Shown: piece after piece, positions 8,338 through 15,815 of the stretch
How positions within the stretch are numbered: the first letter of the stretch is position 1
Layout of the letters: every line of letters begins with the position of its first letter
Source of the DNA: CAZAQB01 sp964487155
GTDB taxonomy: Bacteria > Pseudomonadota > Gammaproteobacteria > Nitrococcales > Nitrococcaceae
DNA length: 18,496 bases
Assembly: GCA_964487155.1 (NCBI GenBank)
Contig: CAZAQB010000065.1
Span: forward strand, 1 to 18,496
Reading direction: 5' to 3'
Translations under genes and position numbers: made by a program
The notes under the pieces: generated by a model
Database searches by the model: none
Told to the model about the DNA's origin: nothing
Seen by the model: the letters and a program-made list of their open reading frames with translations, nothing else

Positions 8338-9621
8338 ATGGACACATCACCGCTTACCGAAACCACGTTCGACTCTCTCGGCCTCACCGAATCCCTCCTG
8401 GAGGGCCTGCGCGAGGTCGGCTTCACCCACTGCACGCCCATCCAGGCAGCCACCCTGCCCATTGCGCTGCAGGGCAAGGACGTCTGCGGCCAGGCGCAGA
8501 CCGGCACCGGCAAGTCCGCGGCCTTCCTGCTGGCCACCATGCACTATCTGATGGAGACACCGGTAGCCGAGGACAAGAAAGGCCCCTGGGCCATCATGCT
8601 CGCCCCCACCCGGGAACTGGCCCTGCAGATCCACCGGGACGCCGATTCCCTGGGCTACTTCACCGGCATGGAGTTCGTCGCCGTCTACGGCGGCGTGCCC
8701 TACGAGGGCCAGCGCCGGGCCCTGGAGGAAGGCGCCGACATCGTCATCGGCACCCCCGGCCGGATCATCGACTTCTACAAGCAAGGCACGCTCAAGCTCA
8801 ACAACATCGAGGTGCTGGTGCTGGACGAAGCCGACCGCATGTTCGACATGGGCTTCATCCCCGACATCCGCTACCTGCTGCGGCGCATGCCGCCGCCCGA
8901 GAAGCGCATCAACATGCTGTTCTCCGCGACCCTCTCGGAGCGGGTCAAGGAACTGGCCTTCGAGCACATGAACAAGCCCGAGTCGGTGGCCGTGGAGCCG
9001 GAGCAGGTCACCGCCGAGCGGGTGCGCCAGGTGCTCTACCACGTCTCCAACGACCAGAAGATCGCCCTGCTGCTGGGTGTGCTCCAGCAGCAGGACCCGA
9101 CCCGCACGCTGGTGTTCGCCAACACCAAGCGGGATGCGGAGCGCACCGCCGGCTACCTGCAGGGCAACGGTTTCGATGCCGAGGTGATCTCCGGCGACAT
9201 CCCCCAGAAGACCCGGGAGCGGCTGCTGAAGCGCTTCCAGGACGGCGAACTCCCCATCCTGGTGGCCACCGACGTGGCGGCCCGGGGCCTTCACATCCCC
9301 CATGTGAGCCACGTCATCAACTACGACCTGCCCCAGGAGGCGGAAGACTACGTGCACCGCATCGGCCGCACCGCGCGGGCCGGCGAAAGCGGTGACGCCA
9401 TCAGCTTCGCCTGCGAGAGCTACGTCTACTCGCTGCCGGACATCGAGCAGTTCATCGGCCAGAAGATCCCCTCGGAAATGGCCACCGAGGCGATGATGGC
9501 GCAGGAGGTCAAGCCCCCCGTGCGCCGCGAGCGGCGCCCCGGCCCGGCCGGCGGCCGCCGCGGGACTGGCGGCGGTGGCCGGCGGGGGTCCGGGCGCCGC
9601 GCCGGCGCCAGCCGGGCCTGA
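8338..9621 (+). CDS. rhlB: DEAD-box RNA helicase RhlB
   Basis: A 427-residue ATP-dependent RNA helicase, by similarity the RhlB of the RNase E degradosome. All core motifs are present: Q motif (F30 through TPIQ 33-36), I AQTGTGKS (53-60), Ia PTRELA (90-95), Ib TPGR (139-142), II DEAD (163-166), III SAT (196-198), V ATDVAARGLHI (310-320) and VI HRIGRTARAG (340-349). RRMPPPEKRINMLFSATLS, LAFEHMN and EDYVHRIGRT match E. coli RhlB closely. The last 35 residues are a Gly/Arg-rich basic tail, as in RhlB, likely for RNA or RNase E contact. The ATG at 8338 gives the family length and the typical N-terminus. Motif I ends in Ser rather than the usual Thr, a conservative change. Confidence 0.94.
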   Translation: MDTSPLTETTFDSLGLTESLLEGLREVGFTHCTPIQAATLPIALQGKDVCGQAQTGTGKSAAFLLATMHYLMETPVAEDKKGPWAIMLAPTRELALQIHRDADSLGYFTGMEFVAVYGGVPYEGQRRALEEGADIVIGTPGRIIDFYKQGTLKLNNIEVLVLDEADRMFDMGFIPDIRYLLRRMPPPEKRINMLFSATLSERVKELAFEHMNKPESVAVEPEQVTAERVRQVLYHVSNDQKIALLLGVLQQQDPTRTLVFANTKRDAERTAGYLQGNGFDAEVISGDIPQKTRERLLKRFQDGELPILVATDVAARGLHIPHVSHVINYDLPQEAEDYVHRIGRTARAGESGDAISFACESYVYSLPDIEQFIGQKIPSEMATEAMMAQEVKPPVRRERRPGPAGGRRGTGGGGRRGSGRRAGASRA

Positions 9622-9687
9622 GCGAGGCCGCGAGTCCCCGGTATTTCCCGTAATGGGCCGACACGCCGTGATACAGGACGCCAACCC

Positions 9688-10557
9688 ATGGAGCCCAAGG
9701 GACCGAACGCCCGCTCCCGGCTGGATCGCGAAGCCCTCAAGAGCCGCCTGCTGGACGACCTGCAGCGCGGCCGGCTGACGCTGCCCGGCCTCCCGGAACT
9801 GGCCTTGCAGGTGCGCGAGGAGATAGAACGCAGCGGCTGCACCCACGCCCGCCTGGCGCGCATCGTCCAGCGCGATCCAGCCATCGCCACCCGGGTGCTC
9901 AAGCTCGCCCAGAGCGCCGCCCGGCGCACCGGCCGGGACGTCAGCAGCCTGGAATCGGCGGTGGCCCGGCTGGGGCTCGATCACCTGCGCACCCTGGTCA
10001 CCAGCCTGTGCCTGCTGCGCATGCTGAATGCGGTCCATGCCAGCCACGCCCGCCTGGTGGGAGAGGTCTACCGGCACAGCATCGAGGTGGGCACGCTGGC
10101 GCGGGTGCTGGCGGACGACCAGCCCCACCTGGATCCCGGCACCGCGATGCTGGCGGGGCTGATGCACGATATCGGCAAGCTGCCCATCGCCCGCTACCTG
10201 GATTCCGGCTCCCCTGATGCCCTGTCGGACGAAGCCATCCTGGGCCTGATGCAGGAACTGCACGCCGAAGTCGGGGCGCGCATCCTCCAGGCCTGGGACT
10301 TCCCCGCCAGTCTGGTGGCGGTGGCCCGCTGGCACGACGCCCCCTGGGCGCCGCGGAGCGGGCCGGTGGACTACCTGGACCTAGTCCAGGTGGCCAACCT
10401 GGAGGCAGGCTCGGCACAGGGCCGCGACATGGCACCGGAGGAGCGGGCCGCCCTGCCCGCCTACCGCCGGCTTGGCCTGGCTGCGCAAGGGCCACTGGCG
10501 GAGAGCCCGGCGCTGGCGCAACGCCTGCAGGAGGCGAGGGGCTGGCTCAGCGCCTGA
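9688..10557 (+). CDS. HDOD domain signalling protein
   Basis: A 289-residue protein dominated by an HDOD domain (about 25-225). LPGLPELALQVREE (32-45) and DPAIATRVLKLAQSA (63-77) are the HDOD N-terminal helices. HD-type residues are retained: H130, H160-D161 (LMHDIGKLP), H192 (LHAEVGA) and H216-D217 (ARWHDAP). The family lies in bacterial signalling and sometimes regulates c-di-GMP or motility circuits; catalysis has generally not been shown. There is no receiver, GGDEF or EAL partner in this polypeptide. ATG at 9688, with AGGA about 10 bases upstream. It starts 66 bp after rhlB in the same direction and may be co-transcribed with it. Confidence 0.87.
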   Translation: MEPKGPNARSRLDREALKSRLLDDLQRGRLTLPGLPELALQVREEIERSGCTHARLARIVQRDPAIATRVLKLAQSAARRTGRDVSSLESAVARLGLDHLRTLVTSLCLLRMLNAVHASHARLVGEVYRHSIEVGTLARVLADDQPHLDPGTAMLAGLMHDIGKLPIARYLDSGSPDALSDEAILGLMQELHAEVGARILQAWDFPASLVAVARWHDAPWAPRSGPVDYLDLVQVANLEAGSAQGRDMAPEERAALPAYRRLGLAAQGPLAESPALAQRLQEARGWLSA

Positions 10558-10614
10558 ACCGCGGCACGGCTCGGACTCCCCGCCATGAGCGAATCCCTCA
10601 GCCTGCCGCACCGC

Positions 10615-10789
10615 GTTCTAGCCCAAATAGTTCATGAATTTGTGCTGATATCGCGTAGGATATTGGTTTCACCAGGGACTTTTCGAAGGAGCGGCGTATC
10701 GGTGAGTACGGCCGACTGAGAGAAGATTCCTTGTGGGACCAAGAGACAAGCGAGATCGGTGCACATTCGTGAAATCTTCGGGCTAGTTC
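10615..10789. mobile_element. MITE-like palindromic element with GTTC target duplication, 5 bp upstream of acpH
   Basis: The 167-bp element spans 10619-10785. It begins TAGCCCAAATAGTTCATGAA, and its other end read in reverse complement begins TAGCCCGAAGATTTCACGAA. Similarity between the arms continues about 65 bp inward (for example TTGGTTTCACCAGGGA against TTGGTCCCACAAGGAA), so nearly the whole element is one imperfect palindrome. GTTC flanks it on both sides (10615-10618 and 10786-10789) as a 4-bp duplication. It encodes no transposase and is less GC-rich than its neighbours. The feature coordinates include the duplications. The transposase family that moved it cannot be named from this window. 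Confidence 0.8.
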
Positions 10790-10790
10790 C

Positions 10791-11399
10791 ATGAACTTTC
10801 TTGCCCACCTGCTGCTCGGCGGCGAGGATGCCGAGGCCCAGGTGGGCAGCATCCTGGGGGACTTCTTCAAGGGGAGCATCCCGCCCCAGCTGCCCCCGGC
10901 GATGGCCGAGTCGGTGCGGCTGCACCGCGCCGTGGACGCCTTCTGCGACGGCCACCCCGCCTTCCAGCGCAGCCGGCGCCGCATCGAGGGCCGGCGGCGG
11001 CGCTTCGCAGGCATCGTGGTGGATCTCAGCTACGACCACCTGCTGGCCCGCCACTGGCAGCGCTGGTGCGAGCATCCCCTGGATGACTACACGCGGCGAG
11101 TCTACGCCCGGCTACTGGCCCATCGATCCCACCAGCCCGAGGCCATGCAGCGGGTGGTCGCGGCCATGGCAGCAGGCGACTGGCTGGGCAGCTACCGGAG
11201 ACTGGCCGCCGTGGCCACAGCTCTCGACCGCATCGCGCTGCGCTTCCGCCGTCCCACCGCCCTGCCTGGCGCCGTGGCTGACGTGGAGCGGGCCTATGCC
11301 GGCCTGGAGCAGGACTTCCTCGAATTCTTTCCGGCGGTGCTGGAACACAGCCGGCGGCGGCGCGCCGGCGTCCGCCGGCCGCCACTGAGCCACTCCTGA
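10791..11399 (+). CDS. acpH: Acyl carrier protein phosphodiesterase family protein
   Basis: A 202-residue protein of the AcpH/DUF479 family (PF04336), which removes the 4'-phosphopantetheine group from holo-ACP, giving apo-ACP. Characteristic blocks are MNFLAHLLLG (1-10), ILGDFFKG (21-28), VRLHRAVDAFCDGHP (42-56) with the HxxxD pair, and VVDLSYDHLLARHW (75-88) with a conserved D and DH pair. The family is metal-dependent and distantly HD-like. The C-terminus is basic (about 185-202). The ATG at 10791 is fixed by the conserved MNFLAHL N-terminus. No Shine-Dalgarno is visible, because the five bases before the ATG follow directly after the end of an inserted MITE-like element. A GC dyad, CGGCCG-GAC-CGGCCG, lies just after the stop near 11404. 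Confidence 0.92.
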   Translation: MNFLAHLLLGGEDAEAQVGSILGDFFKGSIPPQLPPAMAESVRLHRAVDAFCDGHPAFQRSRRRIEGRRRRFAGIVVDLSYDHLLARHWQRWCEHPLDDYTRRVYARLLAHRSHQPEAMQRVVAAMAAGDWLGSYRRLAAVATALDRIALRFRRPTALPGAVADVERAYAGLEQDFLEFFPAVLEHSRRRRAGVRRPPLSHS

Positions 11400-11574
11400 G
11401 CGCCGGCCGGACCGGCCGCGGCGTAACCCTCCCCAAGGCGCCCGCGGCCACCACGGCGTGCACTGTCCCTCAGCATTCTGGCGCGCAAACGCATAGGCTT
11501 GCTCATCGTGGGGAGCGATACCGATGGCCGGGATGGGCATCGGCCGCCGGGGATGCCGAGGTGCGGGAGGCCGC

Positions 11575-12846
11575 ATGACGTTGGGAAGCTGGAAGGGGCT
11601 GGCGCTGCTGGCCGTAGGGCTGACAGGCGCCGTGGCCGGCGCCGCGGTTTACCTGGAGCACCGCGCCGGTGAGGCGGTGGACCACCTGGCCCGGGCCCTG
11701 CAGCCTGCGGGGCAGCTCAGTTACGGGTCGCTGGCGGTGTCCGCCCGCGGCAGCCTGACGCTGTCAGATGTGGACTGGGAACCGGCAAACACCGGCGGCC
11801 AGCTGTTCATCCGCCAGCTGCGCCTGGACTCAGGCGGCCCCCTGGCGCTGCTGGAGCTGGGACGGCAGATCCGCCGCGGCCAGTGGCCTGAGTCCCTGGA
11901 CGTGACCGCCGAGGACATCCTGCTGGACACCGGCGGCCCGCTGGCGAAGCACGCCAGCGGGCCCTGGGGCCTGCTGCCCCTGGCGACTCCGGCAGACGCC
12001 CGGGGCTGCGGTGCCATCGCCCGCGTCGATGCCGCGATGCTCGCGGACATGGGCGTCTCCATGCTGTCCACCGACCTGGTGGCGCGGCTGCGCCGGGCGC
12101 CGGGCAGCCATGTGCTGCGGCTGCGCTGGCGGGCGGAAACCGGCGGGCTGAGCGGCCACCGGCTGGATCTGCGCCTGGGGGTAGACCCGCGCGACGGACC
12201 GGCCCAGCTCGCCTCCGCCCGGCTCCTGGAACTGAGCCTGCGCTACACCGACCTGGGTTTCGGCCGGTCCCGCAACCTCTACTGCGCCGGCCAGCTGGGG
12301 CTGGAACCCGAGGCCTTCGTGCGGCACCAGGTGGAAGCGGTGGCCCGCAGCCGGCAGGCCGCTCCCGGCCCGGAACTGCGCCGGGCATACGCCGAATTCC
12401 TGCGCCAGGGCGGGGAACTGCAGTGGCACTCCCGCCCCGCGGAACCGGCGCCCACTCTGGGGGAACTGGCGGCCATGGACGCCCGGCAACGGCTGGAAGC
12501 CCTGCAGCCCTCCCTCGCGATCAACGAGACGCCGGTGACGGAGCCGGCCGAGGCCTGGCTGCCGCGGCAGGCACCGGCAGCGCAACCAGCGGCGTTCGGC
12601 ACGGTGCTAGGCACCCCGGCAGGGAGCCCTGGCGAGGGCGCCGCCTTCGAGCCCGTGGAAATGACCGAGCTGGCCGGCCTGGAGGGCTACACCCTGCGCC
12701 TTCGCACTCGCCAGGGCGCTCAGCTCCAGGGGGTGCTGCGGCGCGTCGGCGAGCGGGAACTGATACTCCTGCGGCGCCAATCCGGCGGCAGCGCCGAGCT
12801 GCCGGTGCAGCTGGCCGACGTCGAGGAGCTGGAGGTGTTCCGGTGA
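11575..12846 (+). CDS. Membrane-anchored protein of unknown function with possible AsmA-like and Sm-like parts
   Basis: A 423-residue protein. A single N-terminal hydrophobic segment (about 7-27) looks like a signal anchor, so the rest is probably periplasmic. Residues about 30-260 contain beta-rich repeats such as LSYGSLAVSARGSLTLSDVD and LFIRQLRLDSGG, which loosely recall AsmA-like or DUF945-like proteins; this is a weak impression. About 320-355 is a Pro/Ala-rich linker. The last ~65 residues (TLRLRTRQGAQLQGVLRRVG onward) have the alternation of a small Sm/SH3-like barrel. The ATG at 11575 is supported by GGGAGG about five bases upstream; the ORF opens earlier at 11524. The gene stands alone. 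I do not recognise its function. Confidence 0.78.
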   Translation: MTLGSWKGLALLAVGLTGAVAGAAVYLEHRAGEAVDHLARALQPAGQLSYGSLAVSARGSLTLSDVDWEPANTGGQLFIRQLRLDSGGPLALLELGRQIRRGQWPESLDVTAEDILLDTGGPLAKHASGPWGLLPLATPADARGCGAIARVDAAMLADMGVSMLSTDLVARLRRAPGSHVLRLRWRAETGGLSGHRLDLRLGVDPRDGPAQLASARLLELSLRYTDLGFGRSRNLYCAGQLGLEPEAFVRHQVEAVARSRQAAPGPELRRAYAEFLRQGGELQWHSRPAEPAPTLGELAAMDARQRLEALQPSLAINETPVTEPAEAWLPRQAPAAQPAAFGTVLGTPAGSPGEGAAFEPVEMTELAGLEGYTLRLRTRQGAQLQGVLRRVGERELILLRRQSGGSAELPVQLADVEELEVFR

Positions 12847-12915
12847 GCAGGTGATCAGTGCCGCCGGATGCGACCCGCACTCCAAGACCGACTCATCCAC
12901 CGATCGACTAATTAA

Positions 12916-13359
12916 CTATCCAACGCCCCCGCTGCGCAGGAAGTGGGCCCGGGAAGTGGCGATGGGGCGCTCCCGGTCGTCCTGCCAGGCAGCCACCGCG
13001 ACGTTCGCCACCCGCTTGCCCTGGCGGCAGGTGGTGCACCGGGCGAAGGTGGTTTCCGGCTGCCCCGGGCGCAGATAGTCGATGGAGAAATCCACCACCT
13101 TGGGCAGGCGCCGGCTCTCTCCGTACCAGAGCAGGTGAATGATGGCAGCGTGTTCCATGAAGGCGCCGAGCACCCCGCCGTGCAGGGCGGGGCGCAGAGG
13201 GTTGCCGATGTTGTCCTGGCGGAACGGCAGGGAGAACAGCAGGTCGCCGTCCAGTTCCCGGAACTCCATGCCCAGCAACCGGGCGTAGGGCACCGCGGCA
13301 CAGAATGCAGCCGGGTCTTGCGCGCCGCGGGCCTGCTCCAGAGTGGTCAGCAATCCCAC
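12916..13359 (-). CDS. PaaI-family hotdog thioesterase (second of a tandem pair)
   Basis: A 147-residue single hotdog domain of the PaaI/acyl-CoA thioesterase family (PF03061). The core is DNIGNPLRPALHGGVLGAFMEHAA (about 49-72), with HGG at 60-62 and E69 in the place often taken by a catalytic Asp/Glu on the central helix. VVDFSIDYLRPG is the conserved following strand. The substrate is unknown. I choose the GTG at 13359, preceded by GGAGGGGG about seven bases upstream. It overlaps the end of the preceding paralogue by 13 bases. An ORF opening at 13500 would read through the neighbour in another frame and is rejected. The gene is convergent with the membrane-anchored gene ending at 12846. Confidence 0.85.
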   Translation of the reverse strand: MGLLTTLEQARGAQDPAAFCAAVPYARLLGMEFRELDGDLLFSLPFRQDNIGNPLRPALHGGVLGAFMEHAAIIHLLWYGESRRLPKVVDFSIDYLRPGQPETTFARCTTCRQGKRVANVAVAAWQDDRERPIATSRAHFLRSGGVG

Positions 13360-13832
13360 GGCGCGGCCCCCTCCACCAGACCCGGCCCCTCGCCCGCCGC
13401 CCGCATGAAAGTGCTCATGCTGGTGGCGATGGGGTCGTCTTCCCGCTCCTGGAATACCTGGCAGCGGACAAAGCAGATGTGACCGGTGACCTTGTAGCAC
13501 TCGGCGCGGGCCAGCACGTCCGCCTCCGGGCGGGCCGGATGCAGGTAGTCGATGCGCAGGTCCAGGGTAGCCACCTGCTCCGGGGTGCCGAGAGTCGCCA
13601 GCACCGCGGCTCCGCTGGTCTGATCCACCAGCGTGGTGATTACGCCGCCGTGGATCACGCCGTTGTCCGGGTTGCCCACGAGATGCTCGGCGTAGGGCAA
13701 CCGGGCGAGCACCGTATTCTCCCCTACCTCCACCGGTTCCAGCCCCAGCAGCCGGCCATGGGGAATCACGGCGAAGAACTGCCGGGCCAGGGCGAGCCGC
13801 GCCTGGGGCGGGGCGCCTTGGGGGTCAGCCAT
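13347..13832 (-). CDS. PaaI-family hotdog thioesterase (first of a tandem pair)
   Basis: A 161-residue hotdog protein paralogous to the next gene. GNPDNGVIHGGVITTLVDQTSG (53-74) carries the N-x3-G-x2-HGG-x6-D pattern of PaaI enzymes, with H61 and D70 as likely active residues. TLDLRIDYLHPARP is the conserved beta-strand. Expected reaction is hydrolysis of acyl- or aryl-CoA thioesters; the substrate cannot be read from the sequence. The ATG at 13832 has GGAG about eight bases upstream. The stop lies 13 bases inside the following paralogue, so the two are probably translationally coupled and may form a heteromeric hotdog assembly (inference). It is divergent from the BON gene across 214 bp. Confidence 0.9.
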   Translation of the reverse strand: MADPQGAPPQARLALARQFFAVIPHGRLLGLEPVEVGENTVLARLPYAEHLVGNPDNGVIHGGVITTLVDQTSGAAVLATLGTPEQVATLDLRIDYLHPARPEADVLARAECYKVTGHICFVRCQVFQEREDDPIATSMSTFMRAAGEGPGLVEGAAPWDC

Positions 13833-13977
13833 GAGGGTTCTCCAGGCCGAAGGGCGTGTCAATTTAACAGGCGCGGGCCGGCAGGCGAAGCACGCCGCCG
13901 GGGTCGGCGGGCGAAACCGACGGTGCCGCCCTTGAGGATGGCCGGCCGCGGACCCAAGCTCTGGGGGGCGGTCCCGG

Positions 13978-13998
13978 TGGACACGGGGCGGCGCCCCG
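13978..13998. promoter_or_regulatory. GC dyad and TGGACA in the paaI/BON divergent gap
   Basis: TGGACA (13978-13983) resembles a -35 and is followed by the hairpin CGGGGC-GGC-GCCCCG (13984-13998), then AACAAT (14005-14010). The 21-bp spacing is too long for a normal promoter, so the role is uncertain. The rest of 13833-14046 shows only scattered AT-rich spots. Confidence 0.2.
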
Positions 13999-14046
13999 GA
14001 CCAAAACAATACACGGCGAACGCACAATGGTTGGGAGGTGAGGCCG

Positions 14047-14742
14047 ATGGCCGACGAAGAACTCATCCAGCGCATCCGCGCCGCCCTGGAGCGGGATCCC
14101 GGCGTCAATCCCCACCGGGATCCGCTGCGCGTGGTGGCGGGCGCGCCCCTGGCCCTGGAGGGCGAGGTGGAGACCATCGAAGTGAAGCGCCGGGCCATGG
14201 CCGCCGCCCGGGCGGCGGCGAACGGCACCCATGTAGCCGACCGGCTGCGGCTGCAGGTAAGCCGGGAGCGCCCGGACGACGAACTGGCCCAGGCGGTGCT
14301 GCACCACCTGATCCACGAGCCGGCATTCAACGAGACCGCCCTGGCCGAGGGGACAAAGCCGGCACCGCACCACGACGGCTCCTGGATCGGAGTCACCGCC
14401 CGCAATGGCCAGGTGCGGCTGCACGGACGCACCGGCAGCCTGTCCCACCGGCGCCTGGCCGAGGTGCTCAGCTGGTGGACCGCCGGCGTCGCGGACGTGG
14501 ACAACCGCATCCACGTGGCGCCCCCGGAAGAGGACTCAGACGACGAGATCGCCGACGCCATCCGACTGGTGCTGGACAAGGAGAGCTGCCTGGACGCCGA
14601 ACAGATCGGCGTCCAGGTGCGCGAGCGCAAGGTGCACCTCACCGGCCTGGTGGACACCGAGGAGGGACGCCGCATCGCCAGCTTCGACTGCTGGTACGTC
14701 GCCGGCGTGCACGACGTGGTCAACGACATCCAGCTGCCTTGA
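14047..14742 (+). CDS. Triple BON-domain protein
   Basis: A 231-residue protein with three BON-like units: about 3-69, 77-157 and 165-231. Each starts with a DDExxxxIxxxL-type helix (ADEELIQRIRAAL, DDELAQAVLHHL, DDEIADAIRLVL) and ends in a short strand (LRVV..LALEGEV, VRLHGRTGS, VHLTGLVDT). The second and third end in VADVDNRIHV and VHDVVNDIQL, the typical G-V-x-x-V-x-N-x-I BON close. BON proteins often bind membranes or other envelope components and are usually exported, yet no signal peptide or lipobox is seen here, so it may be cytoplasmic. ATG at 14047, with GGGAGG eight bases upstream; a GTG at 14038 is less likely. It leads into the EamA gene. Confidence 0.85.
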   Translation: MADEELIQRIRAALERDPGVNPHRDPLRVVAGAPLALEGEVETIEVKRRAMAAARAAANGTHVADRLRLQVSRERPDDELAQAVLHHLIHEPAFNETALAEGTKPAPHHDGSWIGVTARNGQVRLHGRTGSLSHRRLAEVLSWWTAGVADVDNRIHVAPPEEDSDDEIADAIRLVLDKESCLDAEQIGVQVRERKVHLTGLVDTEEGRRIASFDCWYVAGVHDVVNDIQLP

Positions 14743-14759
14743 TGGCGCATTTCCGGTGA
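14742..14759 (+). other. Five-codon minicistron linking the BON and EamA genes
   Basis: ATG GCG CAT TTC CGG TGA. Its ATG shares one base with the BON stop (TGATG), and its stop overlaps the GTG start of the EamA gene (GTGA). This could carry terminating ribosomes to the next start. It may equally be chance. Confidence 0.35.
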
Positions 14760-15700
14760 GCAGGTCCCCGGGCGGTGACGCCGAGGGGGGACTGGCGGCG
14801 GCCTACGCCGGGCTGACCCTCACCGCGGCGTTCTGGGCGGGCAACGCCGTGGTGGCCCGGGCCTCGGTGGGGGACATCCCACCGCTTGCCCTGTCGTTCT
14901 GGCGCTGGGCCGTGGCGCTGCTGGTGGTGCTGCCCTTCGGCCTGCGGCCGTTGTGGCGCCAGCGGGCCATGCTGCGCCAGCACTGGCCCCGGCTCTGGGT
15001 GCTGGCGGCGCTCAGCGTGGGCGCCTTCAACACCCTGCTCTATCTGGCGGCCCAATCCACCAGCGCGCTGAATATCGCGCTGGTCAACTCCAACATGCCG
15101 ATCGGGGTGGCGATCCTGGCATGGCTGGTCCTGGGCCAGCCGTTGTCGCGCCTGCGCGCCCTGGGCATCGGCTGCGCCCTGGGCGGGGTGCTGTTCATCA
15201 TCACCCGCGGCGAGTGGCGCACGCTGGTGGAGCTGTCCTTTGCACCGGGCGACCTGCTGATGGTGGCGGCGATCCTCTGCTGGGGCAGCTTCTCGGTGCT
15301 GATGCGCCGCTTCGCCCTGCCGCTGCACGCGCTGACCTTTCTCACCGCGCAGATCGCGCTGGGCCTCACCGTGATTCTGCCCTTCTACCTGCTGGAGCTG
15401 GCCCTCGGCGGGGGCTTCGAGCCGCAACCCCGGGTGCTGGCGGTAATCGGCTACGTGGCGGTGTTCCCCGGGCTGCTGGCCTACGCGTTCTGGAACCACG
15501 GCGTCGCCCGGGTGGGGCCGGCCCGGGCCGCCATGTTCCTCTACCTGGTGCCGGTGTTCGCCGCCGTGCTGGCGGTGGTCTTCCTGGGGGAACGGCTGCA
15601 GCCGTTCCACGCCGTGGGCGGCGGCCTGATCCTGGTGGGCCTGTGGTTTGCCACCCGGCCGGTGCCGGCGCCAGCCGGTGCCACCGGGGGTGCCCCCTGA
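14756..15700 (+). CDS. EamA-family (DMT superfamily) inner-membrane transporter
   Basis: A 314-residue membrane protein with about ten hydrophobic segments arranged as two EamA repeats (about 17-150 and 165-300). Recognisable features are FWAGNAVVARAS with the nearby LSFWRWAVALLVVLPF, the NIALVNSNMPIGVAILAWLVLGQPLS block of repeat one, and the second-repeat AAMFLYLVPVFAAVLAVVFLGERL, ending with GGGLILVGLW. Members export or import varied small metabolites; the substrate cannot be inferred. I choose the GTG at 14756 because it overlaps a minicistron stop and leaves a normal N-terminal tail; the Shine-Dalgarno is weak. It starts 13 bases after the BON stop and is probably co-transcribed with it. 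A strong GC inverted repeat follows at 15709-15751. Confidence 0.9.
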   Translation: MSRSPGGDAEGGLAAAYAGLTLTAAFWAGNAVVARASVGDIPPLALSFWRWAVALLVVLPFGLRPLWRQRAMLRQHWPRLWVLAALSVGAFNTLLYLAAQSTSALNIALVNSNMPIGVAILAWLVLGQPLSRLRALGIGCALGGVLFIITRGEWRTLVELSFAPGDLLMVAAILCWGSFSVLMRRFALPLHALTFLTAQIALGLTVILPFYLLELALGGGFEPQPRVLAVIGYVAVFPGLLAYAFWNHGVARVGPARAAMFLYLVPVFAAVLAVVFLGERLQPFHAVGGGLILVGLWFATRPVPAPAGATGGAP

Positions 15701-15708
15701 CCGGGGAC

Positions 15709-15751
15709 GCCCGGCGGTCCGGGGGCTGTGCGCCGGGTCCGGCCGCCGGGC
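15709..15751 (+). terminator. GC hairpin after the EamA gene
   Basis: GCCCGGCGG (15709-15717) and CCGCCGGGC (15743-15751) form a perfect 9-bp stem around a 25-base GC-rich loop that can pair further internally. No U-tract follows, so intrinsic termination is unproven. It lies in the 115-bp gap before gspA. Confidence 0.4.
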
Positions 15752-15815
15752 CCCTCCCAGGTGCTACCATCCCGCTCCAGTGGGTGCTAGCCCGCCCTGG
15801 CAGTGCGCGGATTCC

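Noticed and set aside
8347..10335. A 662-residue open frame on the minus strand across rhlB and the HDOD gene
   Set aside because: It is antisense to two clear protein families, spans their intergenic gap and shows low-complexity His/Gly/Gln/Val composition typical of GC-rich shadow frames.
13978..14010. MerR-like promoter with a dyad in a long spacer before the BON gene
   Set aside because: The spacing is 21 bp and the -10 is poor, so only the dyad is reported, at low confidence.
13833..14750. A long minus-strand extension upstream of the first PaaI gene
   Set aside because: It reads antisense through the BON gene. The ATG at 13832 has a Shine-Dalgarno and gives the family length.
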